NCBI RefSeq assembly: GCF_040054535.1
Contig: NC_090785.1
Span: 8,994,501 to 9,058,500, forward strand
Source of the DNA: Antennarius striatus
Taxonomy: Eukaryota; Chordata; Actinopteri; Lophiiformes; Antennariidae
DNA length: 64,000 nt
Reading direction: 5' to 3'
Shown here: piece after piece, positions 53,601 to 64,000 of the stretch
How positions within the stretch are numbered: the stretch's first letter is position 1
Layout of the letters: each line of letters opens with the position of its first letter
Translations under genes and position numbers: made by a program
Notes under the pieces: generated by a model
What the model was told of the DNA's origin: nothing
What the model saw: only the letters and a program-made list of their open reading frames with translations
Database searches by the model: none

Positions 53601-54974
53601 TGACCAATTAAACAAGTTAGGTAAACCAATCATTGAACAAATGGTGGAAGATGTATTCAAAGCTTTAAAAATGAGTACCACAGCATGAAACATTCTCAAT
53701 TACATGTGAAAATCTTATACAAAGCTGTTTAAATCAATCCACTGGACTTTAAGAAAGTTTTATGAAAACGTTTCGCCTCTCGTCCAAGAGGCTTCGTCAG
53801 TTCTGAAGGTGGCTGGTTTATTAACCCAGTTTATTAACCCTGTGGGATGTGGTCAGTTAACAGGCTCATTCTAAGATAACTAAAACACCCTTCAAAAATA
53901 TGTTAAAGCTCATCATAGATTTAAAAAAAACACCTGTTATTCAAACTTTTAGTCAATGTTGATTAAGAGTGCTAAACTAATGAAAACAGGATGAAAAAGT
54001 AGCCAATGCAGTCACAGACTGCAAAATCCCACGACACCCTTGAATTCAAAAATTTACCCCGGCCAACTTTGATAGTTGTGTAGGTCAAAGATCAAAGCTA
54101 CAGAGTAGTGAAACTTGCCCCATCTACAAATGAGTCTTTTAATTCCCATTTGATGCTCAGTAAAGATACTCACACCTTAACAATTAACCTGATTACTTGT
54201 ATACTGCAAAAATTACCCATGTGCAGCCCTGTTCTGAACGTGCTGTGTGTGGTATTTATTTCAGAAAAAATGGATGTACAAAACGTAATTAAATGGACAT
54301 GAAAAAAACAAAAAAAAGTAGAGAAACCCGTTATAACACATAATACCTATGACGGTTAACAATGCAAATCATATCTCAAATGATGACACAAAAATAACTA
54401 GGCATATCCTCAGGGTTATGCAACAAAGTTCAAACATCACATTACCTAAGAATCATAAAGAAGTTAAGAAAACACGTTACATTCATTATCATGATGAGTC
54501 TTGACCTTTATCTATGAAGAGATCAAAAGTATGAGAACAAATTGCTACATTATTTATGTTCTGTATCCCCAATGCCGAATCTTATAATGTTACATTCTTA
54601 TTGAAGAAGGAAATTCTTGGGTGACATGGTGATGTACCCAAATGGCCTGTTAATTTAAAAAAAAAAAAGTAAAAGAAAAAAGGATTAATTTATAGCTTTA
54701 ACAAGAAGTGCTCTGTCAAAATGATGAAAACGCCGGTATGTCATGAAAGTCACAGCCTGGGAACACCAGCTCCACTCGATGGGGAGAAAACCCCCCCCCA
54801 GAGCTTAAAATCACCTGTCTTCAACACATTCCATTGTTCAGTGGGTAAAGCCCTAAAGCCTCGGGGACTGTGGACGTGAACATTGTGTCAGCACCACCCA
54901 GCAGACTTTTAGAAGGCGCAGAAACAGAAAATAAAGTCAATCTAACCATTCCCTTTGCTCGTACCTTCATCCAT
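47663..54974 (-). CDS. pmt: Phosphoethanolamine N-methyltransferase (bifunctional)
   Basis: Cytosolic SAM-dependent enzyme that methylates phosphoethanolamine three times to phosphocholine, giving a choline-independent route to phosphatidylcholine. The 12 coding exons (5' to 3') are 54974-54965, 53522-53351, 52239-52084, 50526-50390, 50190-50039, 49942-49757, 49605-49516, 49435-49346, 49249-49127, 48801-48670, 48266-48150, 47773-47663. All phases join, giving 491 aa and a stop, the usual length. The start is in a Kozak-like GCCATGG and encodes MDE plus one base, completing Val of VRRQMTEFW. Two methyltransferase domains are in tandem: N-terminal motif [10 protein letters not shown] (about 53-61), then [13 protein letters not shown], and C-terminal motif [13 protein letters not shown] (about 285-296), then [14 protein letters not shown]. 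The C-terminus [13 protein letters not shown] is typical. Both catalytic halves look intact. Confidence 0.95.
47876..47951 (+). mobile_element. Retroposon tail in pmt intron
   Basis: CAGTTTTATTTATAAATCAC and then CATGCAACGCAAAGTACTTC resemble the shared 3' end of several teleost LINE/SINE families (TTTATTTATATAG...CAAAGTGCTTCAC type). It lies in the last pmt intron. Confidence 0.5.
50640..50715 (+). mobile_element. Decayed LINE reverse-transcriptase motif
   Basis: Plus-strand translation gives [20 protein letters not shown], a worn copy of the LDLSAAFDTVDH motif of vertebrate LINE reverse transcriptases. A second worn piece at about 51001-51090 ([15 protein letters not shown]) matches the more C-terminal HWLP region, so one LINE was split, apparently by the hAT insert between them. 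Confidence 0.6.
50750..50996 (+). mobile_element. hAT-like non-autonomous element in pmt intron
   Basis: CCGGTACCAAATGACCCACG, then GACTGGTACCGGTCCGCGGC and an end GGTTGGGGACCACTG, is a common vertebrate hAT-type terminus. A second copy of the end (GTTTGGGGACCACTG near 50788) lies upstream in the same orientation. It lies between two halves of a decayed LINE. Confidence 0.6.
51305..52010 (-). mobile_element. RTE-type LINE 3' end in pmt intron
   Basis: Minus strand 51775-51344 encodes 143 uninterrupted residues with [40 protein letters not shown] and [15 protein letters not shown], ending RCGDP. This is the C-terminal tail of a teleost RTE/Rex-like reverse transcriptase. More 5' sequence of the same ORF extends to about 52010 with frame breaks. 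The clean frame suggests a fairly young, 5'-truncated copy. Confidence 0.85.
52560..52846 (-). mobile_element. Second copy of the hAT-like element
   Basis: The minus strand begins CAGAGGTGTCAAAGTCAAAT and then CACGAAGGGCCAAAAG, matching the element at 28530 over about 280 bp (including the ACAAAATATTG and TTTTCAACAGGCAAACAGCA blocks). It lies in the pmt intron between exons 53522-53351 and 52239-52084. Confidence 0.75.
53745..53830. repeat. Short interspersed repeat fragment in pmt intron 1
   Basis: GAAAACGTTTCGCCTCTCGT followed by CCAAGAGGCTTCGTCAGTTC is a dispersed vertebrate motif with an internal imperfect inverted repeat. It is probably a fragment of a larger element; the family is not determined. 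Confidence 0.5.
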
Positions 54975-55550
54975 GGCGGTCCTCTAGTTGAATTATTAGT
55001 TGATTTATTCAACTTGTCAAACTGCTGTACCGAACGATCCCAGCGCGCAGGTGATCGACGTGCTGCCTGGGGGAGGACGGACGCTGTGGGACTTTGGGGG
55101 CTGTTTCCCCCAACAACGCGACAGCGCGATTTAAATATCAGGACGAACATCGAAGAGTTAATCGCAAGGTATGAAATTGGCCATTGGGATGGCAGCAGTG
55201 GCTGGATGGGACGGAGGAGTGCCCCCCCCCCCCCCACCACCCTGACGTCACCTGATATGGGCTTACATTTTATTAGCGTGCAACACGCGTCAGACCGGAG
55301 AGCGCTTCAGAGCAGACGGACACCGAGTGAGGCGTGTTAGTCTTTTACCCTCTCTTTGGTTGAGAAGTGGAGAGCTGTGTATCCCGTGACACCCCCCCCC
55401 CCCACACACACACCGGCTCGCAGCTCCCCTCTCGGTTTTGCTGACGCGCAGGAATTGTCTCATCGTTCACCTGTGACGCAACATTGCCTCATTGAGCCGC
55501 GTGGACACCCGTCAGTGGGAGGACGGGTTCCATTATTACTAAGCCTCTCT
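54975..55550 (-). promoter_or_regulatory. pmt: pmt 5' UTR and promoter region
   Basis: This is the region upstream of the 10-nt first coding exon. It is CpG-rich (CAGCGCGCAGGTGATCGACG near 55041, CAACGCGACAGCGCG near 55111). It contains two homopolymer C runs (about 55222-55236 and 55389-55402). The exact start site cannot be placed. Confidence 0.45.
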
Positions 55551-55551
55551 G

Positions 55552-55552
<1 letters not shown>

Positions 55553-55589
<37 letters not shown>

Positions 55590-55603
55590 ACGCACACACG
55601 CGT
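55553..55603. repeat. (AC)n / (GCAC)n microsatellite
   Basis: About 50 bp of AC units with periodic G, between the pmt promoter and the inverted LINE pair. Confidence 0.95.
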
Positions 55604-55623
55604 GGGCGCCTTGACGCTGCTCT

Positions 55624-55833
55624 TCAATTTTGGAGGTCACCATCCCAAAGAATCAGACCACAGGGACCACCTTGATCTTGACAATCCACATTCCAGCTGC
55701 TCCTCCAACCCTTGATACTTCTCACCCTGTTCATTCTGATGTATGCTGGTGTCGCCACATCTGTCACTACTGTCCTCTGCTGCTCTTTGTCCACTATGTC
55801 CGCTTGGTTAGACAGCAGCTGTTGGTCAGTCAA
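55624..55833 (-). mobile_element. LINE ORF tail, minus-strand copy of an inverted pair
   Basis: The minus strand starts CGGACATAGTGGACAAAGAG and gives VDKEQQRTVVTDVATPAYI, then diverges by frameshift. It matches the plus-strand copy at 55838-56162 along its whole length. The frame belongs to the C-terminal tail of a non-LTR retrotransposon ORF. Confidence 0.8.
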
Positions 55834-55837
55834 ACAA

Positions 55838-56162
55838 ACCGGACATAGTGGGGATGGACAAAGAGCAGAAGAGAGCAGTGGTGATAGATGTGGCGATTCC
55901 AGCTGACGCCAACATCAGGAAGAAGGAACACGAAAAGATTGAGAAGTATCAAGGGTTGAAAGAACAGCTGGAACAGATGTGGAAGGTCAAGGTTAATGTG
56001 GTCCCCGTGGTAGTAGGAGCACTTGGGGCAGTGACCCCCAAACTGGAAGAGTGGCTCCAGCAGATTCCTGGAACAACATCTGAAGCCTCAGTCCAGAAGA
56101 GCGCAGTCCTAGGAACAGCTAAGGTACTGCACAGAACCCCCAGACTCCCAGGCCTCTGGTAG
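55838..56162 (+). mobile_element. LINE ORF tail, plus-strand copy of an inverted pair
   Basis: An open frame of 104 codons reads MDKEQKRAVVIDVAIPADAN and then EKIEKYQGLKEQLEQMWKVK, VPVVVGALGAVTPKLEEWLQ and ending LPGLW. This is the conserved tail of a non-LTR reverse-transcriptase polyprotein common in fish and invertebrates. It is open to its natural stop, so it is better kept than its inverted partner. Confidence 0.85.
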
Positions 56163-56234
56163 AGGACCCGAGCTTGAGGATGACACACAGATACCACCCC
56201 ACAAGGGTGAGAGGGACATTTTTTTTTTTTTTTA

Positions 56235-56299
<65 letters not shown>
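56235..56299. repeat. (AC)n microsatellite
   Basis: About 32 AC units directly after a poly-T stretch that follows the LINE tail. This fits the usual simple-repeat end of a non-LTR insertion. Confidence 0.95.
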
Positions 56300-56302
<3 letters not shown>

Positions 56303-58939
56303 GTATATATAGTTCTTCAGTGGTGCGTGTGTGTATGCATATACATGTATATACATATGTATACAGTATATGAACTGACAGGTGTTTCAAGAGTTTGTCG
56401 GTGAATGGTTTTTGCATGAGAAGACCCGTGAAATGAACAGTTTAACTGCACAGGCGATACTGAAAGAACTATTTGTTTCTTTCAGGCTGATGCACAGGGC
56501 TGGTGGGGGGTGTGGGAAATGTCGCAGGTATTGTGTGATATGATAAAAGTGTAATGAATAGTTAATTTTGTCTTCATGACAGTCACAGATTCATGGTGTG
56601 CTTGTTTGTGGGATCTTAACATATTAGAACAATATTTCTCTATAATCCATCTATCTATTATAAAAGGACAGTAATGTCACATAAGAACTGTGTCTATTTG
56701 AGGGATCATTTACTCTCGGACATAGATGTGTTTGCATAATTTCATGTTTGACTTTTTGCACAGTTCTTACACAATCACAGTCAAAGTTCAAGGTGACCTC
56801 GCTGAAATGGTTGATATCAGCAAGCATCCTGATACTACCAGTCTAAGTTAATGTTTCAGAAATGAAAGAACACCATTTATTAAACTGTCTCTTTAAGACA
56901 TGACATGAATATTATCAAATATATAGCTGAAGGCAGGTGTTGTCACAACTGATGCATGTAACTGACATTAAACAAGTTCTTGTATTTAATTAGTACAAGT
57001 TGTGTTAATGTTGGTGCCCCTGAATGTGTACAGATGACAGTCATATCATGTACAGGCTGTCACATACTTGGGTCTGGGCTGCTTGCCAGTGTGGGTATGA
57101 GAAAAAGGGAAATTAGATTATATATAAAATGACAATTGGAGTTTATTAAGTCTATTCAGTAGCTGTTCTGGAACATTGCCTTTTAGTCAAGAAGTGTTTA
57201 AAACACTTAGAAAAATAAACTTTGGCAGGTCAGACACATCACCTAAAACTTATTTTGGAAAAAACCCAAGAGTAACTACAAAATAAACCGTTGAGTGTTT
57301 GCTGAGACGGCATATGATAAAATCACATGAACATAGAGCTTTAAAAAAACTTCATATACAATGAAATGTTTTGAATAACCCATGAAAGCTTCTATTAGAT
57401 GGATTTTATTAAAATAAAATAAAACAGTAAATACAGTTTGTTGAGTCTGATGTCCATCTGAACAAGCAGGAGGTATAAAGTCTATATTTGGAGGTCACAC
57501 AGGGTTGCCATGGACCCCTACAACATTACAGATGGTTTTTCAAGCCAAATGAGTTGAACGTAGAAGACAGAAAGTTTGGAATTGAACTTTAAACAGTGGA
57601 ATCTCCCACTGAGAGCAGGACACCTATAAATGATTAGTCAGTGTGATAACGTTGACCAAATACTAACCCTAAGTGTTCAATTTTATGGGAATTTTGTGTG
57701 GACGATCCAGGTGTACATAAAGACAGAAAAGAGGCTGTTTGGAAATTTAGTAAGCAAAGTAGGTTTATTTACAAGCCAACACTCACAATGAATAAGAAAG
57801 AAAATTATAAGATCAGAAGTGAGCTGAATTGCTTCTTTATTGTAAAATTGAAATGACTAACCAAAACATTAAAACAAGAATAAAATAAAAAACCCAAGCA
57901 GAATTTAATAAAACCCCCCAACTGTCTGCACCTTTATAATTTCTGAAAACTCTCAATCAAAATCAGCGAAAATATTTATGTAATGTGATACAAAACAGAC
58001 AGTTATTACATATGAATCTAAAAAACCCCATACAGGATTACGAAAACATTTTGAATTAAAATTATGTCAAGGATTCATTTTAAAACAGCTTTCATATGGA
58101 ACTGTGTGCAGCCTTTGGACTTCTTGCATAAGGAGAGGTGTAATAATAATAAGTCCACTGTGATCATCACTTGTACATATTCATGAGGCCTTTCATGTGG
58201 AGAGGGTTTGTTTTGTTTGGCGTGTTATCCTCCAAAATTAGCCAATTCCTTCAGGACTGGCTGGCCTCTCGTTCCGTTCTACAAACTGGTTCTCCTGACA
58301 GAGGAACAGTCTTTTGCTGCCACTGCAATTATATTATAAAACAATTTGTGTCAATATGTTATGGCTGTATTTAATTAACTTGATCCCATAGAGAAAACAA
58401 CATAATTGCACTTCACTTGAACTTCAGTGCAGATAAGTGCCCCTGGGGAAAAACATCTTTACACATGAAAGATTCATTGGAAATCTTTTATTGATTTTGG
58501 TAGTGGGATGCATTTCTGAGCTACATCGTATGGTTCAGCACACTGCTCTTAAAAAATACATTTTACTCTTGATGTGTGTTGTGCTGGAACTCCATCCATC
58601 CGTCTGTCTATCCATCTGCCATCCATCTATCCATCCTTTTCTCTATCCTTTCCAGCAGCTTACACAACTTCCCATATGAAACGCGGCTTGTGCTGCTGAA
58701 TCTATATCCACATCTGAACTGATTACTTTACAATATGACAAGCAACAGCAGTGACATGTTTGACTCAACTCTATAAGAAGCTCAAATGTGTCACTGGGGT
58801 CAACCTGTAACCATGGGTTTTCTAAAAGAGCGACAGCTGGAACGAGTTTACTCACAAGTAAGTATACTTGTGAGCTATATCATAACTGTTTCAGTGGAAG
58901 GACTCGGATTCACAAACCGATGATAATTTGATAATGTTG

Positions 58940-59030
58940 ATTCTCTGTCATCCCCTACATATATAAACAATTTAATCTTTGCTAATGCAAATATAATTAA
59001 GATTTTTGCAGATGACCTATGTTATGCATG
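58940..59030 (+). mobile_element. Decayed LINE reverse-transcriptase motif
   Basis: The plus strand shows INNLIFANANIIKIFADDLCYA with stops around it, a worn version of the FADDT active-site region of a LINE reverse transcriptase. Only this short stretch is recognisable. Confidence 0.5.
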
Positions 59031-62000
59031 AAGCCCTGCCTTCATTTAGCCCTGTGCATCATTTAAAGGCATCAAGTACTCCTGCTCTGGCTAATCCTCG
59101 AATGACTAAGCCTTTGCTGAGAGACTTCAACTAAAGGCGGTGTGGAGCTGTGACTTAAACGTTGCAGAAAAGGCAAAGAAAAGCATTTATTAACAACAAA
59201 TAGGTAATGCTTACTCGTTTCTCAGCAATTCACGGTCCACTTGAAGAAAGTCATCCTTAGAATATTCTTGAATTTCTCAGTGTAACACTACAGCATGCTT
59301 TGAGAGATTTTTTACACCAATTTTTCATAGTTGAATAAGCAAAACAATACATCTGTATTATACAAATATTTGTCATTTACATGAGAAACTACTAGAACCC
59401 CTTTTTAAGTGGATTTGAACTGGGTGATTCCATTTATAATTCTACTGTGTGCAGGGTGCAGTTGTCAAATTATTTTGAACTGTAATAATCCTGCAGTACT
59501 TTTACTAAAAATTAAATGTAACGGTCTACTTTTCTGGTCTGGCATTGAATATCAAACGTAATTTGAATAGTTTCACTATCAAAATGTAATTAGGCCAAAA
59601 CATGGTCATGGTCAACAGCAAGTGGACTTTATGGAGAGGAAGGTGCTGCTTCTTATATTTAGTTTCACCCATTGAATAATGGCAGAGGCTTTTGAATGAA
59701 CCATAAACCATGTTTGGTATAAACCTGACGCTCCTCACTCTCATTATTCTCCTCAGATGTAATTGCACCACAACCACCACCTGCTACTCTAAAACAAACA
59801 CAGCAACTTTCTTTAAAATGAAAACTTAAAAAAAGAAGAGATTGATCTTTGCTTTGACTGGGGACTTTTTCTTCTTCAGATAATTCTCTAGAAAATGTAT
59901 TTATTACAAATGTGCCATAGATGTCACAATAATATTCTTATATTTAAGGTTTAATTTGACATGCAGAAAACACACTACACAAAGAAACAATAAAATCAAA
60001 ACAGCCAAAATTTTATTTGGATCCACTCCATATTTTGCTGTATTCTAGACCTCATGGTGATCCAATGCTTAATTTTTTCATCCAGTCTTTGTGGACATGA
60101 TCCGTGATATTAGTAACAGCGTTGCCATTGTCTCAACACAGCAATGAAAAAGAATTCTTCAAAAATTCTGGAAGCAGATGATGAGCCGGAGTGCCGACAA
60201 AGTCTAATGAGTTGTTCACTGGGCCATAAATTAGATCTCTAAAACAGTTATTGACAGGAAAACAGACAAACAAACAAAACCGAAAAAAATACATACTCAC
60301 TGATTAACAAATGATCAACAAAGATTAACATCTGCCCTGAATTTTTAAGACAATATTATCATATATGTATTAGAAATAGTATTATTAACAAGTCAAAAAC
60401 AGATTCAGTTAGCTCTTGTACAACACAACATTAACAATTCCTCTAAAGCATCATGTTTGTCTGTGTGCAGCAAAAATCATTTTTTGCTGTTACAGTACAT
60501 CTCCTGGGGAATTGAAGTGTGGCCACAATTTGCATTAACAGGTGAACTTCACAGGGGACACTTCATGAGGAAAATGAGCTGCCTTGGCAGAGGTTTTTAG
60601 TCTCTGGGTGCAGTCAAGGTATATTTGTGATTTCTCTCGAATACCTTGTTCATGTCTCCAAGCTGGTGTAACATATTTGATTTATAAACATCGACATCAT
60701 CAATTTATTTCTTTTTCTCTTGTTTTATTTGGCAAGTGAGAAAACAATCTATGAGATTGGTCCTGAGATAGCTAAAATAACTTATAAATTGTGATAGTGC
60801 AACTTATTTAAACATTCACAATCAAATCTTGTTCCATTTTTAGGCTGACTTATTTTAGTGGGGGCTCAGGTTGCTGACTTTCAACAGAACAAATAAGATA
60901 AAGCACAAAAGGGATCATATTCGGAGCATAGGCTATGGTCTGATGAACAGAATCATTCACTGCTTTTAGACGTTTTTTCAATCTCTGCTCAATTTTCTGT
61001 TTGCCTTGGACACATTTTTTATCCGAGATATAAACTCCAACAGAGATACAGTAGATCAACATATGCTACCTGTGATCTGACTTCAAATGCAGTTTGAATC
61101 CAAAAAGACATTTACTTTTTAATTATTTAAATCATCTTGTGGCAGTTTAGCAAAATGTATAGAAAATATGTTATATGTACTGTATTATACTTTTTGCTAG
61201 TTGTTTTCCCATTTTTTCCATTTTTTGTCTAAGTTTCTAGAATTTATTGGATACAGTATAAGAATATATTATTACAAAAAAATTGGAATTAGAATGATGT
61301 AAAATTGTGAAGATCTTAGAATTTTCACATTTTATTTTGATATACCCTTTATCCTGAAGTTCAGCCTGATGAATGGTGTTAGGATGTTGTTCAACTGATG
61401 AGGCTACACCTACTCTGTTCTGGAAATATGTAGAACTGTATATTATTAGTGGGAAAGTATGTTATTTGGACACAGGTTACTCATCCTGCTATGTGAGAAA
61501 AAAATGGCCACTGCATGAACTACAAGAAATAATTTGCTTGGTATAACTCAGTGCAAACCTGACATCTGTGTAAAAGGAACAACGTGTCAAGGCGGTTGGA
61601 CAGAATAGTGTGTGATATATTGTCAAAATGTTTTGTCTCTGAATCACAACCGATAGGTTTAAAAAACAGCTAATGTTACAAATGCCTCTTCAAAAAAGGG
61701 AAATGTAATGTGATATGTAACAAGGAAGGTCTCTCCCATTGAAATTTATTTCCTAAAAAGTGCTGCATGATACAATGCTGAAATGCATTAGTAACCTGGC
61801 ATTGGTATATAACACATCTCAGCTCTATAGATAGACACAGTGTGATGCAAATAAACAAAGGTGCCACAGATATAGGTTTTACTTTGGTATTATTACACTA
61901 TCTCAAAAAGGATACTTTGATCAGTTAGGCAATGCATTTTGAACAACAGCTGAACTCAGTTTTTTGGTCATTATAGCAAGCGCCATAGAATTTTCTGCTT

Positions 62001-63829
62001 CAATTACCTACGTTTTTCACCAATGGTGACTTAAAAATCCACATGAAATAAGTGCAATTTTCTTAAAGTGCTTGCACCATCTCTTGGTCCTGGCTGAAAT
62101 TATCAAAAGTACTGTATCGTATACCTATTTACTACACAGAGAAATAACTTGGCCAACATTCGATTCAGGACTGTGAAGTAAACTGCAAACATCTTAATAT
62201 TATGAACCAACGATAATTTCATAGCTGAGCAACTCTCTCAAAATGTGTTTCAATGCATTTAACAATTAAAATAAAAGTGTAATTACCTTTGCAATAAGAA
62301 GAGAGGTGATTAATATTCTCTATTGGAAGCTACTGAAGCAAAATTATCGTATGTTGGCGAGCACACTGGTTCAACTGCTATAAATTGTGTGTTATTCTAT
62401 GCTGCCTTTCTATGATTCATTTTCGATTAAAAATTTAAGACAGGGCACAGAGGTCTGCTTTTTAAAAGCAGATGTCATTTTCTTGGCCCAGTAAGCTGCT
62501 GCCTCCCCCTTTCACAAGGCAAATCTTTTGCTCATGCTTAAACTGACACCTGCAGACTCAGGCTCTGGATAACGACTCACTAAATCAGACAGCGAAATGG
62601 CATAAAGGCTTACTTTTGAGCCTGCATGACAGCATAAATCAGAAACCCTTAGTAATTATTTTTATTTCTTCCAACATTCGAGGGATCAGTACCCTTGAGG
62701 TGGTTTCCTGTTTGCCAGTCTCCAGTTTCAATGTCCCTAACACCCAGCATACTTCTTTCCTTGACAGTTACAGCTTCTAATCCCATCGAAGGCTCACTCA
62801 AGGTTGATGAAGAGGATGTTTTTTCAGTATCAGAAAAAAAGGTGAATGGGAGAGAGAGTAACTTGAAAATTGAAAGATGGACAGTTTAGAAAGATGGCAA
62901 ATGAAGAGAGAATAGAAAAAAAAAGAACGGCAAAATCATGTTCATGACATTCACAAACAGTCTCAAGACAACAGTATTTCAGGCAACAGGGCACATAGAA
63001 TAACATTCTTTGGTATGTAATTTTTTTTTTAACTGTACAGTATTTTTGTCTTACAAGCTTTCTTGGCTGCTGCCCTGATGATAAACCTGGTCTGTGACTA
63101 TCTAGAGTTTTGGGTAGTGGTGCATAGCATTTCTGCAATGTCTGTCAGAGTGAATTTGGCCTTGAAAACTTGGTGAAGGGGTTTATCACAAACACCCCCC
63201 ACAATATTATATCTAAGGTCCCCTAGGCATTCACCAAACTTTTTGAAAACTATAGAAATTAATTTTCTAAATGACTGAACAGTTTTACCAACTAGGTCCT
63301 GGAGGGGATATTGTGTAAGTCAATACCTACATAACTCTTCTCGCTGTTACAATAAAACAGTGTTTAATCTTGCAGTCTTTGGATCATAGTACGGAAAAAG
63401 TAGAGATGACAAGATATCCCATATTAAAGCCTTGAAGGCTGTCAAGGCAGAGTGAGCTATGAAGATTTTATGCAGCTCTCTTGTCTCAAATTTATGCTTC
63501 TCCCTGCCTTTTGTGTCAATGCGTCTTTTTCATTATATATTCACATTTTACCATGTCAGTTTTACTCCTCGCTTGTACCTTACAGACAGTATATTCCACA
63601 TAACCACTGAAACAGTTTCTATCTCCTTTTACCCTTTACTCATGACACACTTTTCCTTATCATGCCACATTTTCTGGACAACATTAATCATCAGTGTTTG
63701 CATTTTAGTGACGCTGAATGCAGCTTCTGGCCTATGGCAACTTCCATGATCCTTCAACGTTTAGAAATCGGCGCTTGCCAGCTGACACATGATGGTCAGA
63801 GGCAAGGACGGGCAAAAACATATCTAAGG

Positions 63830-63899
63830 TAGGGACACACACATGCACGCAGGCACGGACGCATGCACACACGGATGCACGCACGCACACACACACACC
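63830..63899. repeat. (AC)n / (GCAC)n simple repeat
   Basis: AC units interrupted by GCAC, GGAC and GGATGC variants. Confidence 0.85.
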
Positions 63900-64000
63900 A
63901 TTATATGGTTTGCAAGAAATGCTACTTATAAATTACACAAATGTCATCAGTAAATGCTGAAAATGATGAGGTGAATTTTTTGCATAATTTGACATTTGAC

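Larger units (their letters stand above)
56300..64000. other. Gene-poor flank, nothing recognised except remnants
   Basis: No exon with a known family pattern was found on either strand. Visible items are a worn LINE motif near 58.95-59.03 kb, a loose CCATCCAT-type tract at 58.59-58.64 kb, and a GCAC/AC simple repeat at 63.83-63.90 kb. Longer open frames (for example at 62.8-63.1 and 63.46-63.75 kb) lack family resemblance and splice context. Confidence 0.5.

Noticed and set aside
54821..55340. Overlapping 139- and 156-codon open frames at the pmt promoter
   Set aside because: Open because the region is GC-rich; no recognisable domain. The true pmt start is the 10-nt exon inside this interval.

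Overview
This is a window of a teleost fish genome. The evidence is intron-rich genes with GT-AG splicing, vertebrate protein families (coagulation factor VIII, MCT8, MORC and a bifunctional phosphoethanolamine methyltransferase that is kept in fish but lost in mammals), long dinucleotide microsatellites, and teleost-type interspersed repeats (RTE/L2-like LINEs, hAT and foldback elements, a Gypsy LTR). Exon boundaries were assigned by eye. They were accepted where splice signals, reading phase and recalled family similarity all agreed.

Layout. Positions 1-4607 (+) hold the last three coding exons of slc16a2 (MCT8 thyroid hormone transporter), whose 5' part lies outside the window. A long 3' UTR or intergenic stretch with LINE-derived sequence and an (AT)n tract follows to about 12.9 kb. 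A 300-bp palindromic foldback element sits at 12.9-13.2 kb. Positions 13,890-27,877 (-) hold a complete coagulation factor VIII gene (f8): 27 coding exons, 1674 codons, domain order A1-a1-A2-a2-B-a3-A3-C1-C2, with a very short B domain. From 28.5 to 30.4 kb there is a hAT-like end and a Gypsy LTR with the start of gag. Positions 30,535-40,470 (-) hold a complete 16-exon MORC-family ATPase gene (MORC3/4-like, 832 aa) with a CW zinc finger. From 43.0 to 45.5 kb there is a decayed transposon encoding a retroviral-type integrase and an OTU cysteine protease, bordered by a periodic GTAATAA motif array and a strong CTCF-like motif. Positions 47,663-54,974 (-) hold a complete pmt gene (12 coding exons, 491 aa, first coding exon only 10 nt). 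At 55.6-56.2 kb two copies of the same LINE reverse-transcriptase tail lie head to head, forming an inverted repeat. From 56.3 to 64 kb no gene is recognised.

The four genes are not an operon and share no pathway: thyroid hormone transport, clotting, chromatin regulation and phosphatidylcholine synthesis. The most unusual signals are structural. Three f8 3' splice sites sit directly against (TG)n microsatellites. A MORC 5' splice site is embedded in the edge of a (GT)n tract of about 120 bp. f8 has a compact B domain set off by an extra intron. Two unrelated loci carry arrays of a GTAATAA core. I do not claim a proven new system; the integrase-OTU element and the microsatellite-coupled splice sites are the best candidates for follow-up.
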